NCBI GenBank assembly: GCA_031549965.1
Contig: JAVBPB010000098.1
Span: 1-46,044 of the forward strand
Length of the DNA stretch: 46,044 nucleotides
Direction: 5' to 3'
Source: JAVBPB01 sp031549965
GTDB taxonomy: Bacteria > Bacillota > Clostridia > Lachnospirales > Lachnospiraceae
In this document: positions 17,659-25,773 of the stretch, one piece after another
Layout of the letters: each line of letters starts with the position of its first letter
Numbering within the stretch: position 1 is the stretch's first letter
The notes under the pieces: generated by a model
The model's input: only the letters and a program-made list of their open reading frames with translations
What the model was told of the DNA's origin: nothing
Database searches by the model: none
Program-made: the position numbers and the translations under genes

Positions 17659-18702
17659 CTAAATAATTTCTTCTATAAATATTGTTCTTTCAACTCCCAA
17701 GTCAATCACCCTTGGATGAGCATGTTTTCTGTTTAATTTATTATAATAAACACTTACAACTGGTCTTGCACCTGCATTTTTTCTTACATTAGTTACAACT
17801 CCCGCCTCTCCTGTAGAAAGTCTTACAAGAGAGCCTAAAGGGTAAATGGATATGTTATTTAAAAAGGTAGTGGATATTTTGCTGTCAAAGAAATATCCTC
17901 CTCCCCCATATAGATATTCCACTGACTGATATCTTGGAAGTTTGTCATAGCGTATAAGGGAATCGTACATGTCGCAAACAGAGATGATTCTTGCTCCTAA
18001 AGGTATTTCTTCACCTTTTAATCCTTTTGGAAATCCCGAACCATCATAGTTTTCATGATGGGCTGCTATCATTTCTATTATATGTCTATTAAGTCCTGCT
18101 TCTTTTCCAAAATAGTAGCCATACATGGCATGTTCTTTATATAGGTTTTGCTGATGCGGTGGAAGATCTCTTTTACCAATTATAAACGGCATTTCAAGTT
18201 CACCTAAATCGTGAACTAAAGCTGCTGCACCAATGTTATATATCTCACCGGGTTTTAGATGAAGTGCTCCTGCAAGAAGCATACTCATTCCACAGGTAGT
18301 TCCTGCATGAAGCATTAAATCGTTGTTTATTATTTTCATCATTGCACAAAATTCTACTATTGTCTCATTTTCTAAGATTTTTTCCAGTATTATTTTTGCA
18401 TTTTTAGCTATTTGAACCATGGAATCAGTTTTATTTGCTTCTGGTCGTTCTGGTGCATATGTGGAAATAACTTTTGATACATTATAAAGTGTTTCTGTCC
18501 TTATTGTATCGTTTGGATCTATTGACAATGTGTATTGATCCACAACTTTTATTTCCATTACTTCTGCACTCATTATCATATCAATTAATTTTTGAGATAA
18601 TTTTGTATCTTCTTTTAGTAATAGTTTGTTATTTATCGGGCTGTAGATTGGCTCTGCTGTTACCATCCCTGGCATTGCTAATACAGTTTTAATTAGCTCC
18701 AT
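17659..18702 (-). CDS. HD-GYP domain protein, probable c-di-GMP phosphodiesterase
   Basis: 347 aa. The N-terminal 90 residues resemble the domain often found before HD-GYP (LAMPGMVTAEPIY, then NNKLLLKEDTKLSQ). The HD-GYP domain follows at about 110-290: HDLGE (usual HDxGK), HAMYG, HHENYDGSGFPKGLKGEEIP and the CDMYDSL motif. The GYP triplet reads GFP, but the metal ligands appear present. Such proteins hydrolyse cyclic di-GMP. The C-terminal 60 residues hold a short beta-rich tail. The gene sits 23 bases after the first ACT gene and 31 before the second paaK, inside an aromatic acid operon, an unexpected place for second-messenger turnover. A diguanylate cyclase is at 42480-44204. Confidence 0.85.
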   Translation of the reverse strand: MELIKTVLAMPGMVTAEPIYSPINNKLLLKEDTKLSQKLIDMIMSAEVMEIKVVDQYTLSIDPNDTIRTETLYNVSKVISTYAPERPEANKTDSMVQIAKNAKIILEKILENETIVEFCAMMKIINNDLMLHAGTTCGMSMLLAGALHLKPGEIYNIGAAALVHDLGELEMPFIIGKRDLPPHQQNLYKEHAMYGYYFGKEAGLNRHIIEMIAAHHENYDGSGFPKGLKGEEIPLGARIISVCDMYDSLIRYDKLPRYQSVEYLYGGGGYFFDSKISTTFLNNISIYPLGSLVRLSTGEAGVVTNVRKNAGARPVVSVYYNKLNRKHAHPRVIDLGVERTIFIEEII

Positions 18703-18725
18703 TTGATCATCCTCTTTATCATTTA

Positions 18726-19133
18726 TTAATCAGCCAAAACTATATTATTATCCCTTAATATCCTCTCTGCATTTTCCATATTATCAGTATGGATAACCAT
18801 TAGCGGCTCTTTATCTTTTCGTATAACAAACGAATATATATAGTTAATACTTATGTCTTCATTTGCTAATATGTTTAAAACTTCATCTAAGTTTCCAGGT
18901 TTATCTACTAATTCAAATGCAATTACTTCTGAAATTCTTACAACAAAGCCTTCATTACCTAATACTTCTTTTGTCTTTTGAGGTTCATCAACTATAAGTC
19001 TTAATATTCCAAATTCCGGAGAATCAAATGAAGCAATTGCCCGTATATTAATATTGTTTTCTTTAAGGGCAGTAGTTACTTTTGCTAAACTTCCCTTTTG
19101 GTTTTCTACAAATACTGAAAGCTGCTTTAACAT
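18726..19133 (-). CDS. Tandem ACT-domain protein (first copy in operon)
   Basis: 135 aa with two ACT domains (about 1-68 and 69-133), opening QLSVFVENQKGSLAKVTTAL. It lies 16 bases downstream of iorB, a typical association, and probably binds an amino acid linked to IorAB substrates. It resembles the 145-aa protein at the end of the same operon, suggesting that a paaK-ACT unit was duplicated. A GGAGG site precedes the ATG. No DNA-binding or catalytic part is visible. Confidence 0.85.
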   Translation of the reverse strand: MLKQLSVFVENQKGSLAKVTTALKENNINIRAIASFDSPEFGILRLIVDEPQKTKEVLGNEGFVVRISEVIAFELVDKPGNLDEVLNILANEDISINYIYSFVIRKDKEPLMVIHTDNMENAERILRDNNIVLAD

Positions 19134-19149
19134 ATTTTTCCTCCTACAA

Positions 19150-19722
19150 TTATTCTAATCCGTATCCAATTTCAAATGCTTTTTTATTAATTTCGATTGT
19201 TTTAGGCGGAACTGTTTTTTCAATTATGGTATACCAGTCTTCCTTTGAAAAGTCCATAAATTTTGCAGCCATACCAAGTACTATTATGTTAAATACCTTT
19301 GTATTGCCAATTTTTCTGGCTTCTTCTATGGCATCAACTGTAATTACTTTATATTCCTTGCTTAGATTTTCAATAATATCCTGAGGATAGCTTGCGATGC
19401 CAATAACAACAGGCATTGGATCTATTCTTTGATCATTTATAATCATAACACCGTCTTTTTTTAGGTAATGAGCATATCTAAGGGCTTCTAGCCTTTCAAA
19501 TGCTATAATTATATCTGCACATCCTTCTTCTACTATAGGCTCTGTAACCACTTCACCATATCTTACATATGTAACTACTGAACCGCCTCTTTGTGCCATT
19601 CCGTGAACTTCTGACAGTTTTACATCATGGTTTGCATTAATTGCAAGCCCTCCAAGAATACGGCTTGTAAGAAGTGTACCTTGACCGCCTACACCAACAA
19701 TCATAATATTCTTTGTTATCAT
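19150..19722 (-). CDS. iorB: Indolepyruvate ferredoxin oxidoreductase, beta subunit
   Basis: 190 aa, the normal length of the gamma-type oxidoreductase domain. It opens with NIMIVGVGGQGTLLTSRIL, the classic GxGGQG motif, and carries SEVHGMAQRGGSVVTYVR, also characteristic. With IorA it forms the enzyme that decarboxylates aryl-pyruvates to aryl-acetyl-CoA and reduces ferredoxin. Its ATG overlaps the iorA stop (TAATG), so the two are translationally coupled. An ACT gene follows 16 bases later. Substrate range (indole, phenyl, hydroxyphenyl) cannot be read from sequence. Confidence 0.93.
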   Translation of the reverse strand: MITKNIMIVGVGGQGTLLTSRILGGLAINANHDVKLSEVHGMAQRGGSVVTYVRYGEVVTEPIVEEGCADIIIAFERLEALRYAHYLKKDGVMIINDQRIDPMPVVIGIASYPQDIIENLSKEYKVITVDAIEEARKIGNTKVFNIIVLGMAAKFMDFSKEDWYTIIEKTVPPKTIEINKKAFEIGYGLE

Positions 19723-21464
19723 TATCTTGCACCTGCTTTCAAAATTGCTCCAAATTTACACATTGAATTACACAGACCACAGCCTGTACACATTGTGTCA
19801 TTAATTGTAACTGTTTTATCTTCATTTTTAGTAATTGCAGGGCATCCCGGTTTTAAACACATGCCACATTTTTTACAGGCATCTCTATCAACTGTGTATT
19901 GTTCTCTTTTGGTTGTTTTATCTAATAAAACACATGGTGATTTTGTTATTATTACTGATACTTCTTCTCTTTCTACTTCTTCTTTAACAATTTTTTCTAC
20001 TTCATCTAAGTCAAATGCATTTACCTCAATAACATGGTTTATTCCAAGTGAAGTACATAATGCTTTAATATTTATGGCTTTAGCTTCTGTTCCCATAAGT
20101 GTTTTTCCTGTAGCTGCATGGTCTTGATGTCCGGTCATACCTGTAGTTGAATTATCAAGAATTATTACTGTTCCTGTAGAATTATTGTATACCATATTGA
20201 TTAATGAGTTTATTCCTGTATGCATAAATGTGGAATCACCAATTACGGCAACCCAATTTTTAACATAATCTTTACCCTTTGCTTTTTCCATTCCATGTAA
20301 AGTACTGATACTTGCACCCATACATACTACTGTGTCTACAACATTAAGAGGTGCTAATGCTCCTAAAGTATAACATCCAATATCCCCGGCTGCATGTATT
20401 TTTAATTTATTAAGTACTGTGTAAACACTTCTGTGTGGACATCCCGGACATAGAATTGGAGGCCTTGCAGGTACTTGTGCAGATTGTGTTGTTATGATTT
20501 CTTCTTTTTTAATAGCATTTTTTAACATGTTTGCACTATATTCACCCTGTATTGTTAAAATTTCTTTTCCAACAGCATTTATACCCCATGATTTTACTTG
20601 TTCTTCGATTATCGGATCAAGTTCTTCAACAATATATAACTTATCAACTTTTGATGCAAATTCCTCTATTAATTTTTTAGGTAATGGATTAACTAAACCT
20701 AATTTTAATACTGAAGCTTCTGGAAGTGCTTCTTTTACATATTGATATGGTATGCCACAGGTTATTATTCCTATGCTGTTATCTTTATATTCTACTTTAT
20801 TAATTGTAAATTCTGAACCGTCAATTGCAATGCTATTATTTCTTTTTTCAACTTCTAAATGTCTCATTTTCGCATTAGATGGCATCATTACATTTTTTGC
20901 AGGGTTTCTTTCATATGGCTTATCTTCTACTTCAACTCTGTTATTTAATTCTACAAGTCCCTGTGAATGAGATAGTCTTGTTGTTGTTCTGACAATAACA
21001 GGAGTATCATATTTTTCACTCATTTCAAAAGCAAATTTAATAAATTCTTTTGCTTCATAACTATCTGATGGTTCTATTACAGGAACTTGTGCAGCTCTTG
21101 CTACAGCTCTTGTATCCTGTTCATTTTGAGAACTGTATAGACCCGGATCATCTGCTGCTACTAATACTAAACCTCCATTTACACCTGAGTAAGCAACTGT
21201 AAATAATGGATCTGCTGCTACATTTACACCTACATGTTTCATGGATGCCATGGCTCTGACACCACTTATTGATGCACCAATAGCTACCTCCATAGCTACT
21301 TTTTCATTTGGTGACCATTCTGCATATATTTCTTTATATTGAGTGATATATTCACTTATTTCTGTACTTGGTGTACCTGGATAAGCTGCTGAAACTTTTA
21401 CTCCTGCTTCATAAGCACCTCTTGCAATAGCTTCGTTTCCAAGCATGATTGTTTTATCTGACAC
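19722..21464 (-). CDS. iorA: Indolepyruvate ferredoxin oxidoreductase, alpha subunit
   Basis: 580 aa. An N-terminal pyrimidine-binding domain (GNEAIARGAYEAGVKVSAAY) is followed by a central domain, the CPGCPHRS cluster near residue 338, a thiamine-diphosphate domain (GDIGCYTLG, then the GDSTFMHTGINSLIN metal/TPP motif), and a C-terminal ferredoxin domain with two Cys clusters (CKKCGMCLKPGCP and CTGCGLCNSMC) for two 4Fe-4S centres. It catalyses the TPP-dependent oxidation of aryl-pyruvates from aromatic amino acid transamination. It lies one base after the first paaK and overlaps iorB. Length and motifs match the full-length family. Confidence 0.95.
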   Translation of the reverse strand: MSDKTIMLGNEAIARGAYEAGVKVSAAYPGTPSTEISEYITQYKEIYAEWSPNEKVAMEVAIGASISGVRAMASMKHVGVNVAADPLFTVAYSGVNGGLVLVAADDPGLYSSQNEQDTRAVARAAQVPVIEPSDSYEAKEFIKFAFEMSEKYDTPVIVRTTTRLSHSQGLVELNNRVEVEDKPYERNPAKNVMMPSNAKMRHLEVEKRNNSIAIDGSEFTINKVEYKDNSIGIITCGIPYQYVKEALPEASVLKLGLVNPLPKKLIEEFASKVDKLYIVEELDPIIEEQVKSWGINAVGKEILTIQGEYSANMLKNAIKKEEIITTQSAQVPARPPILCPGCPHRSVYTVLNKLKIHAAGDIGCYTLGALAPLNVVDTVVCMGASISTLHGMEKAKGKDYVKNWVAVIGDSTFMHTGINSLINMVYNNSTGTVIILDNSTTGMTGHQDHAATGKTLMGTEAKAINIKALCTSLGINHVIEVNAFDLDEVEKIVKEEVEREEVSVIITKSPCVLLDKTTKREQYTVDRDACKKCGMCLKPGCPAITKNEDKTVTINDTMCTGCGLCNSMCKFGAILKAGAR

Positions 21465-21465
21465 G

Positions 21466-22776
21466 TTATTTACCTTCCTTTCTAAGATCGGTTACTCTTT
21501 TTGCTTTTCCTTCATATCTTTTTAAAGTTCTTGGAGCAACTAATTTTATGGTTGCGTCTAAGCCAAGAACTACTCTTAATTGATGTTTAATCTTTTTCTC
21601 TAGTTCTTCTAGCTTTTTATATGTATCAAGTAATGAATCATCTACTAATTCTACCTGAATTTCCATAAAATCAAGATGATTTTTTCTGTCAACAGTAATT
21701 TCATAATGTGGCCCAATTTCTGGAATTTTAAGTAATACTTCTTCTATTTGAGTTGGGAATACATTAACACCTCTTATTATTAACATATCATCTGAACGTC
21801 CTGACAGATTCTCCATTCTTACAGTTGTTCTTCCACATTTACATGGTTCATACATTAGTCTTGTAATATCTTTTGTTCTATATCTAATAAGTGGTAACGC
21901 CTCTTTTGATATACATGTAATTACTAATTCTCCCGTAGAGCCTGGTGGTAATACTTCTCCTGTATCTGGATCTATTATCTCTGGAATAAAATGGTCTTCG
22001 TGTATATGCATACCACATAATTGTTCGCATTCACCTGATACACCTGGGCCAATTAGTTCGCTCATTCCGTAGTTTTGAGTTGCAAGAAAATCATTTCCCC
22101 AGATTTTATGCATTTCATCTCTCATAGGTTCACTCATACCTTCACCACCGAATAATCCTATCTTTACCTGTAGATCAGTTTGTGGGTTAAGCCCCATGTT
22201 TAGAGCTACTTCACCAATATGTAATGCATATGAAGGGGTTGCAACTAATAAAGTTGTTCCAAAGTCTTTCATGTACATAATTTGCTTTTCTGTATTGCCT
22301 GATGATGTTGGAAGTACTGTTGCTCCTAAATTCTCAAGCCCAAAATGTAGCCCTAAGGCTCCTGTAAACATTCCATATCCAAAACATATTTGTGCCACAT
22401 CTTCTTTTGTGGCACCGCCCATTACTGCAATTCTTGTAACAAGCTCTGTCCATGTTTGCATATCTTTTCTTGTATATCCTACAACTGTTGGTTTTCCTGT
22501 TGTTCCTGAGGATGCATGAACTCTTACTAGTTCGCTTTTTGGTACTGTAAATAATCCAAATGGATAGTTGTCTCTTAGATCTTTTTTGTTTGTAAATGGC
22601 AACTTTTTTAAATCTTCTAATGATTTAATGTCTTCCGGCTTTAAGCCGATTTCATCCATCTTTGCTTTGTATGGTGCTACCTTTTCATAATTTAGTTTTA
22701 CTGTTTCTTTTAATCTTTCTAACTGAATTTGTTCAATTTCAGCCCTAGACATGCTTTCTTCTTTTGCCCAAATCAT
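21466..22776 (-). CDS. paaK: Phenylacetate-CoA ligase family protein (first copy)
   Basis: 436 aa. The P-loop SSGTTGK is at residues 89-95 and the C-terminal RGVNVFPTQIE motif is present. It links aryl-acetates to coenzyme A, or reclaims ATP from aryl-CoA made by IorAB. It is the first gene of the operon, with GGAGG eight bases before the ATG and a consensus promoter 48-77 bases upstream. One base separates it from iorA. It is a paralogue of the protein at 16329-17627. Confidence 0.92.
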   Translation of the reverse strand: MIWAKEESMSRAEIEQIQLERLKETVKLNYEKVAPYKAKMDEIGLKPEDIKSLEDLKKLPFTNKKDLRDNYPFGLFTVPKSELVRVHASSGTTGKPTVVGYTRKDMQTWTELVTRIAVMGGATKEDVAQICFGYGMFTGALGLHFGLENLGATVLPTSSGNTEKQIMYMKDFGTTLLVATPSYALHIGEVALNMGLNPQTDLQVKIGLFGGEGMSEPMRDEMHKIWGNDFLATQNYGMSELIGPGVSGECEQLCGMHIHEDHFIPEIIDPDTGEVLPPGSTGELVITCISKEALPLIRYRTKDITRLMYEPCKCGRTTVRMENLSGRSDDMLIIRGVNVFPTQIEEVLLKIPEIGPHYEITVDRKNHLDFMEIQVELVDDSLLDTYKKLEELEKKIKHQLRVVLGLDATIKLVAPRTLKRYEGKAKRVTDLRKEGK

Positions 22777-22823
22777 TTAACTTGCCTCCAATATTAATTT
22801 TACGACTTTAATGCACTAAAATT

Positions 22824-22853
22824 ATTATACTTTAAATATGCTGTAAATGTCAA
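22824..22853 (-). promoter_or_regulatory. Consensus sigma-A promoter of the paaK-ior operon
   Basis: On the minus strand TTGACA (22853-22848) and TATAAT (22829-22824) are both perfect, spaced by 18 bp. Transcription should begin near 22817, giving a leader of about 40 bases before the first paaK. No riboswitch fold is evident in so short a leader. Confidence 0.85.
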
Positions 22854-22976
22854 TATAAATTGTCTGGGATTTAATATTTGGATTCTATCAATGGATTAGA
22901 ATCACATGTTCATTAATTAGCATGTAATCAAACTCCAGACATGTTTTGGCATAAACACATTAAAATACAAAGGAAA

Positions 22977-22992
22977 AGCATCTCAACCTTAG
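22977..22992. repeat. Left half of the palindrome split by element C
   Basis: AGCATCTC (22977-22984) pairs with GAGATGCT at 23238-23245 across the inserted element. ACCTTAG occurs at 22986-22992 and again at 23232-23238, a 7-bp target duplication. Without the element the site reads AGCATCTC-AACCTTA-GAGATGCT, a hairpin followed by TTTTCCTTT on the minus strand, which looks like a terminator. Confidence 0.8.
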
Positions 22993-23231
22993 TGAGTCCA
23001 TTGAAAAAGTCCTTGATTTAGGTTGTGTAAATTTTTTAGATGAATATGAGTGTATATATATCCAATTGTTTGCCTTTCCCTCCTTCAGCATGTTTTTTAC
23101 AAGCCTTTGCTTTGCAAAGTCTTGACAAAACATAAACGCTTCGTCGGACGGTCTGCACAATTGGATATATATACACTCATATTCATCTAAAAAATTAATT
23201 TACTGTATCGAAGGACTTTTTCAGTGGCCTC
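22993..23231 (+). mobile_element. Copy C of the foldback element (239 bp)
   Basis: A complete copy between 7-bp duplications. Terminal repeats are TTGAAAAAGTCCTT and AAGGACTTTTTCAGT. Perfect 40-bp arms lie at 23030-23069 and 23157-23196. The inner hairpin joins ATGTTTT with AAAACAT and CTTTGC with GCAAAG. The internal loop holds TTTGCCTTTCCCTCC and CGGACGGTCTGCAC, as in copy B. It lies between the ior promoter and the decayed gene upstream. A 66-codon minus-strand frame through it is incidental. Confidence 0.88.
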
Positions 23232-23232
23232 A

Positions 23233-23405
23233 CCTTAGAGATGCTCTCTTTATAATTTATTTCAGCTTATTACCGTTTATAAAGAAATTTCTTTTCAATA
23301 TTAGCTTCCAACTGTGGTATTATGCCTATACCTGCACATTATTCATTTATAATAAAATATGCCGTTTCATTGTATTTACATACTCATAATATTTATCATG
23401 GATAA
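23233..23405. other. AT-rich spacer
   Basis: Contains the right arm of the split palindrome (to 23245). Beyond that I see no gene, promoter of note or repeat. Confidence 0.5.
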
Positions 23406-23841
23406 TTATGAAACAACTATTACCCTTATAACTTCCAAGACTTCATTAAAAGTCCAATCACTTTTTTCATTGCGTCCACCTGTACTTTTTTTATTATTTT
23501 TATAATAATTTTGTAATTTGTTATAAAAACGGGACTCTACACTACTTTCACCTTCTTCATAATCTTTATATTTGTTGTAACTATTCAATATATTATTAAG
23601 CATCAAACTGCGACATAAATAATCATCCATTATCTTCAATGATATGTCGTATTTATATACATTTTTATCAATTTTAATACACACTGCTGTTATTCCTTTA
23701 AATAACTCTATCAATAAATCCAAAGAATAACCCAATTCCTCATGTTGCATCATGGGCATTATATAAAGTAGCAAACGCTTCTTCATAAAAATCATTTAAT
23801 CTATCTGGTATTGAAGCATGTTTTTGAAAGGTTAATAACAT
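23406..23841 (-). pseudogene. Decayed fragment, possibly of a NACHT-type NTPase
   Basis: Two frames join here. From 23841 a short frame reads ASIPDRLNDFYEEAF followed by ATLYNAHDAT and a stop. This looks like the conserved segment after the ATPase core in bacterial NACHT proteins, recalled and not searched. Overlapping it in another frame is a 129-codon ORF to 23406 containing ELFKGITAVCIKIDKNVYKY, then lysine-rich sequence. Neither frame has a ribosome site. I infer the remains of a larger gene with a deletion or frameshift. The 129-codon ORF alone could be an unrecognised small gene, so the family call is weak. Confidence 0.4.
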
Positions 23842-24086
23842 AATATTATAACCTTATAAGTTTTTTCCACTAAATCTGTGGATTCTAACTTACTAAATAT
23901 TATAATACAGTTATAATAAATAATCTACAATTTCCTTGTATAATTTATTTAGGTTAATAAAGTAACCTATGAACCTTTTATCTGCAAAACCATGGTTTGT
24001 ATTGACGTTTTGCACTAAAATATAATAGCTATTCAAAAAGGGCTTATACATATTATATAATCATGAGATTTAGAGGAGGTTGAAAA
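23842..24086. other. Intergenic region before the 24-codon gene
   Basis: AT-rich. The only features found are two possible plus-strand promoters near its right end and the ribosome site of the small gene. Confidence 0.5.
23997..24061 (+). promoter_or_regulatory. Two candidate promoters for the 24-codon gene
   Basis: TTGTAT (23997-24002) and TATAAT (24021-24026), 18 bp apart; and TTCAAA (24032-24037) and TATAAT (24056-24061), also 18 bp apart. Both read toward the small gene at 24087. The -10 boxes are perfect, the -35 boxes moderate. Confidence 0.5.
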
Positions 24087-24161
24087 ATGTCTTATAGAAT
24101 TAGCAATAGAAATGGTTCAATTACATACAATTATTCAATAGCAAATGTTGGTTTAGATTAG
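24087..24161 (+). CDS. Possible 24-aa peptide gene
   Basis: A 25-codon frame (MSYRISNRNGSITY, then NYSIANVGLD) preceded by AGAGGAGG seven bases before the ATG, a very strong ribosome site. Promoter-like boxes lie upstream and a terminator begins 17 bases after the stop, so it looks like a complete single-gene unit. The peptide is polar, rich in Asn, Ser and Tyr, with no membrane segment, cysteines or double-glycine leader, so a toxin or bacteriocin is not evident. Function unknown. It may instead be the leader frame of a small RNA. Confidence 0.5.
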   Translation: MSYRISNRNGSITYNYSIANVGLD

Positions 24162-24177
24162 GATAAATTTCACATAT

Positions 24178-24213
24178 AAAAAAATCTTACCCTATATGGA
24201 AAAGATTTTTTTA
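24178..24213 (+). terminator. Terminator of the 24-codon gene
   Basis: AAAAAATCTT pairs with AAGATTTTTT around a short loop, followed by T-rich sequence. The stem is AT-rich and modest in strength. Confidence 0.6.
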
Positions 24214-24346
24214 TTTTTCAAAAAAGAAGATATTACTTCCTGAGATAAATTAAAAAGTTTTAAAAACGATATATTAAAAAAACAACAATATCAAACTAGT
24301 ATTTTATATATATCAAGTTCGAATTTATATAATAGGTAATGACCTT

Positions 24347-24904
24347 TTATTTATACTTATACTCAAAATTTTTAAGTATCCGTGTATATTTTTCATGAAA
24401 GTCACCGAAATTAGTCCTTTTTTCAAATTCCTCTGATTTTTCATTGATATCTTCTAAAACATCAGATGGTAAATTCTTTTCAGCGTACGTGTATACTACT
24501 TCATTTTCCTTATCTATATGACGCTTTAAAAGCTTTGTGTAGCAAATAGTATTAGCAACTATATCGACTTTGCTTTCACTAGATGGATGTTTTGAATATT
24601 GATTCAATGCTTCTTCTAATTCTGCAATATATAATCTGCCTAAATCATGTTCTACCAACATACCATGAGTGATTAGATTTTTACCCAAAGAGCCTAAATG
24701 ATTTACCATTTCTTTAAATAAAAACTCCTCTTCCTTTCCATGATGATGTTTATCAGCATAGTTTCTAACAAAATCAATTGCATCTCTAAAATCATTAACA
24801 CAAACTTCATTGCCATCCATTATACAAATGCCGGCATTTCGCATAGCTTTAATAAAACGCAGAATATTGTCATGCTCTTTAACCATTACTTCTATTGAAT
24901 TCAT
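24347..24904 (-). CDS. Hemerythrin-like (HHE) domain protein
   Basis: 185 aa. The hemerythrin-type ligand set is visible: EHDNILR (His11), DKHHHGKEEEFLF, EHDLGRLY and HIDKENEVVY, which in the family hold a di-iron centre binding oxygen or nitric oxide. In anaerobes such proteins serve in oxygen or nitrosative stress sensing and repair. It is a stand-alone four-helix domain with a charged C-terminal tail. AAAGGAG lies before the ATG. It is followed by about 180 bases without a gene and preceded by the GNAT gene 92 bases upstream, so it may have its own promoter. Confidence 0.9.
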   Translation of the reverse strand: MNSIEVMVKEHDNILRFIKAMRNAGICIMDGNEVCVNDFRDAIDFVRNYADKHHHGKEEEFLFKEMVNHLGSLGKNLITHGMLVEHDLGRLYIAELEEALNQYSKHPSSESKVDIVANTICYTKLLKRHIDKENEVVYTYAEKNLPSDVLEDINEKSEEFEKRTNFGDFHEKYTRILKNFEYKYK

Positions 24905-24996
24905 ATTATAGACTCCTTTTGTTATGAGTTATGCATATATTCTGCACAACTGGCAGTTAAAATAATCATAATGCAATAATATAATTATATCTGAAT

Positions 24997-25764
24997 TTAC
25001 CGATTCATCTCATCAATAAATTCCTTACTTTTAGCAGTCATTTCAACCCAAGCCGGTTTGAACCCACTTTTGATAGCGTTTCTGACTGAACCAATATTCG
25101 ACCAAGAACAGCCATAAAACGGTACCTTACCACGTTTTAATATTTCTAAAGCCAAATTACTTGTTAGTGATGATGCAACTCCACTTTTCCTGTAATCAGG
25201 CAGTACATCAATACCTATTTGCCACATTGTATCACAATCTGCTGAACAACCTGCCAAACCAATTAGTTTTCCATCATCAAATGCCCCAAGACCTAACATA
25301 TCCAAATGCTTCCTCTTTTCACATAAAGCATTACCCCATTCCGGCTTATATAAATCGGCAAAATCGTCTGATTTCAAGATTTTTATTTCATATTCACATG
25401 AAATAGGCTTTATTAAATCCATATCAGGTAAGAAATACTCAGCCATAAAGCAAATTCGCATATCATGTTTTTGAAACTCATCATTAAGTACATGAAAATT
25501 AGGGGTTTCAAAACAATGCTCAATTGAATATTTATTTATATAATTTGAAACTATATCCTCTATTTCACTATTAACTGATGCAACAATATTGTTTCCATAA
25601 GAAACAAGGTTACAATAGAATGGCAGGGTCAAATACTTTCTTGCCAAAAGATTTTGTTTAGAAATCACTATTTTATTTTTACTTTGAATAAAATCTTCTA
25701 AATCACAGTTACAATCTATTGCCGATTGTTGCATGGCAATTTTTATTATTTCTTTATTAGTCAT
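24997..25764 (-). CDS. GNAT family N-acetyltransferase
   Basis: 255 aa. The C-terminal half (about 125-250) is a GNAT fold: IGLAGCSAD, then WQIGIDVLPDYRKSGVASSL with the acetyl-CoA binding R/K-x-x-G-V-A motif, and NIGSVRNAIKSGFKPAW as the last strand-helix pair. The N-terminal 120 residues are less conserved and may shape the acceptor site. Substrate unknown. It starts 9 bases after the methyltransferase gene, with GAGGTG before its ATG, so the two are co-transcribed. Confidence 0.85.
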   Translation of the reverse strand: MTNKEIIKIAMQQSAIDCNCDLEDFIQSKNKIVISKQNLLARKYLTLPFYCNLVSYGNNIVASVNSEIEDIVSNYINKYSIEHCFETPNFHVLNDEFQKHDMRICFMAEYFLPDMDLIKPISCEYEIKILKSDDFADLYKPEWGNALCEKRKHLDMLGLGAFDDGKLIGLAGCSADCDTMWQIGIDVLPDYRKSGVASSLTSNLALEILKRGKVPFYGCSWSNIGSVRNAIKSGFKPAWVEMTAKSKEFIDEMNR

Positions 25765-25773
25765 TTTTCACCT

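Noticed and set aside
22196..22519. 107-codon plus-strand ORF inside the first paaK
   Set aside because: It is antisense to conserved PaaK motifs and has no start signals.
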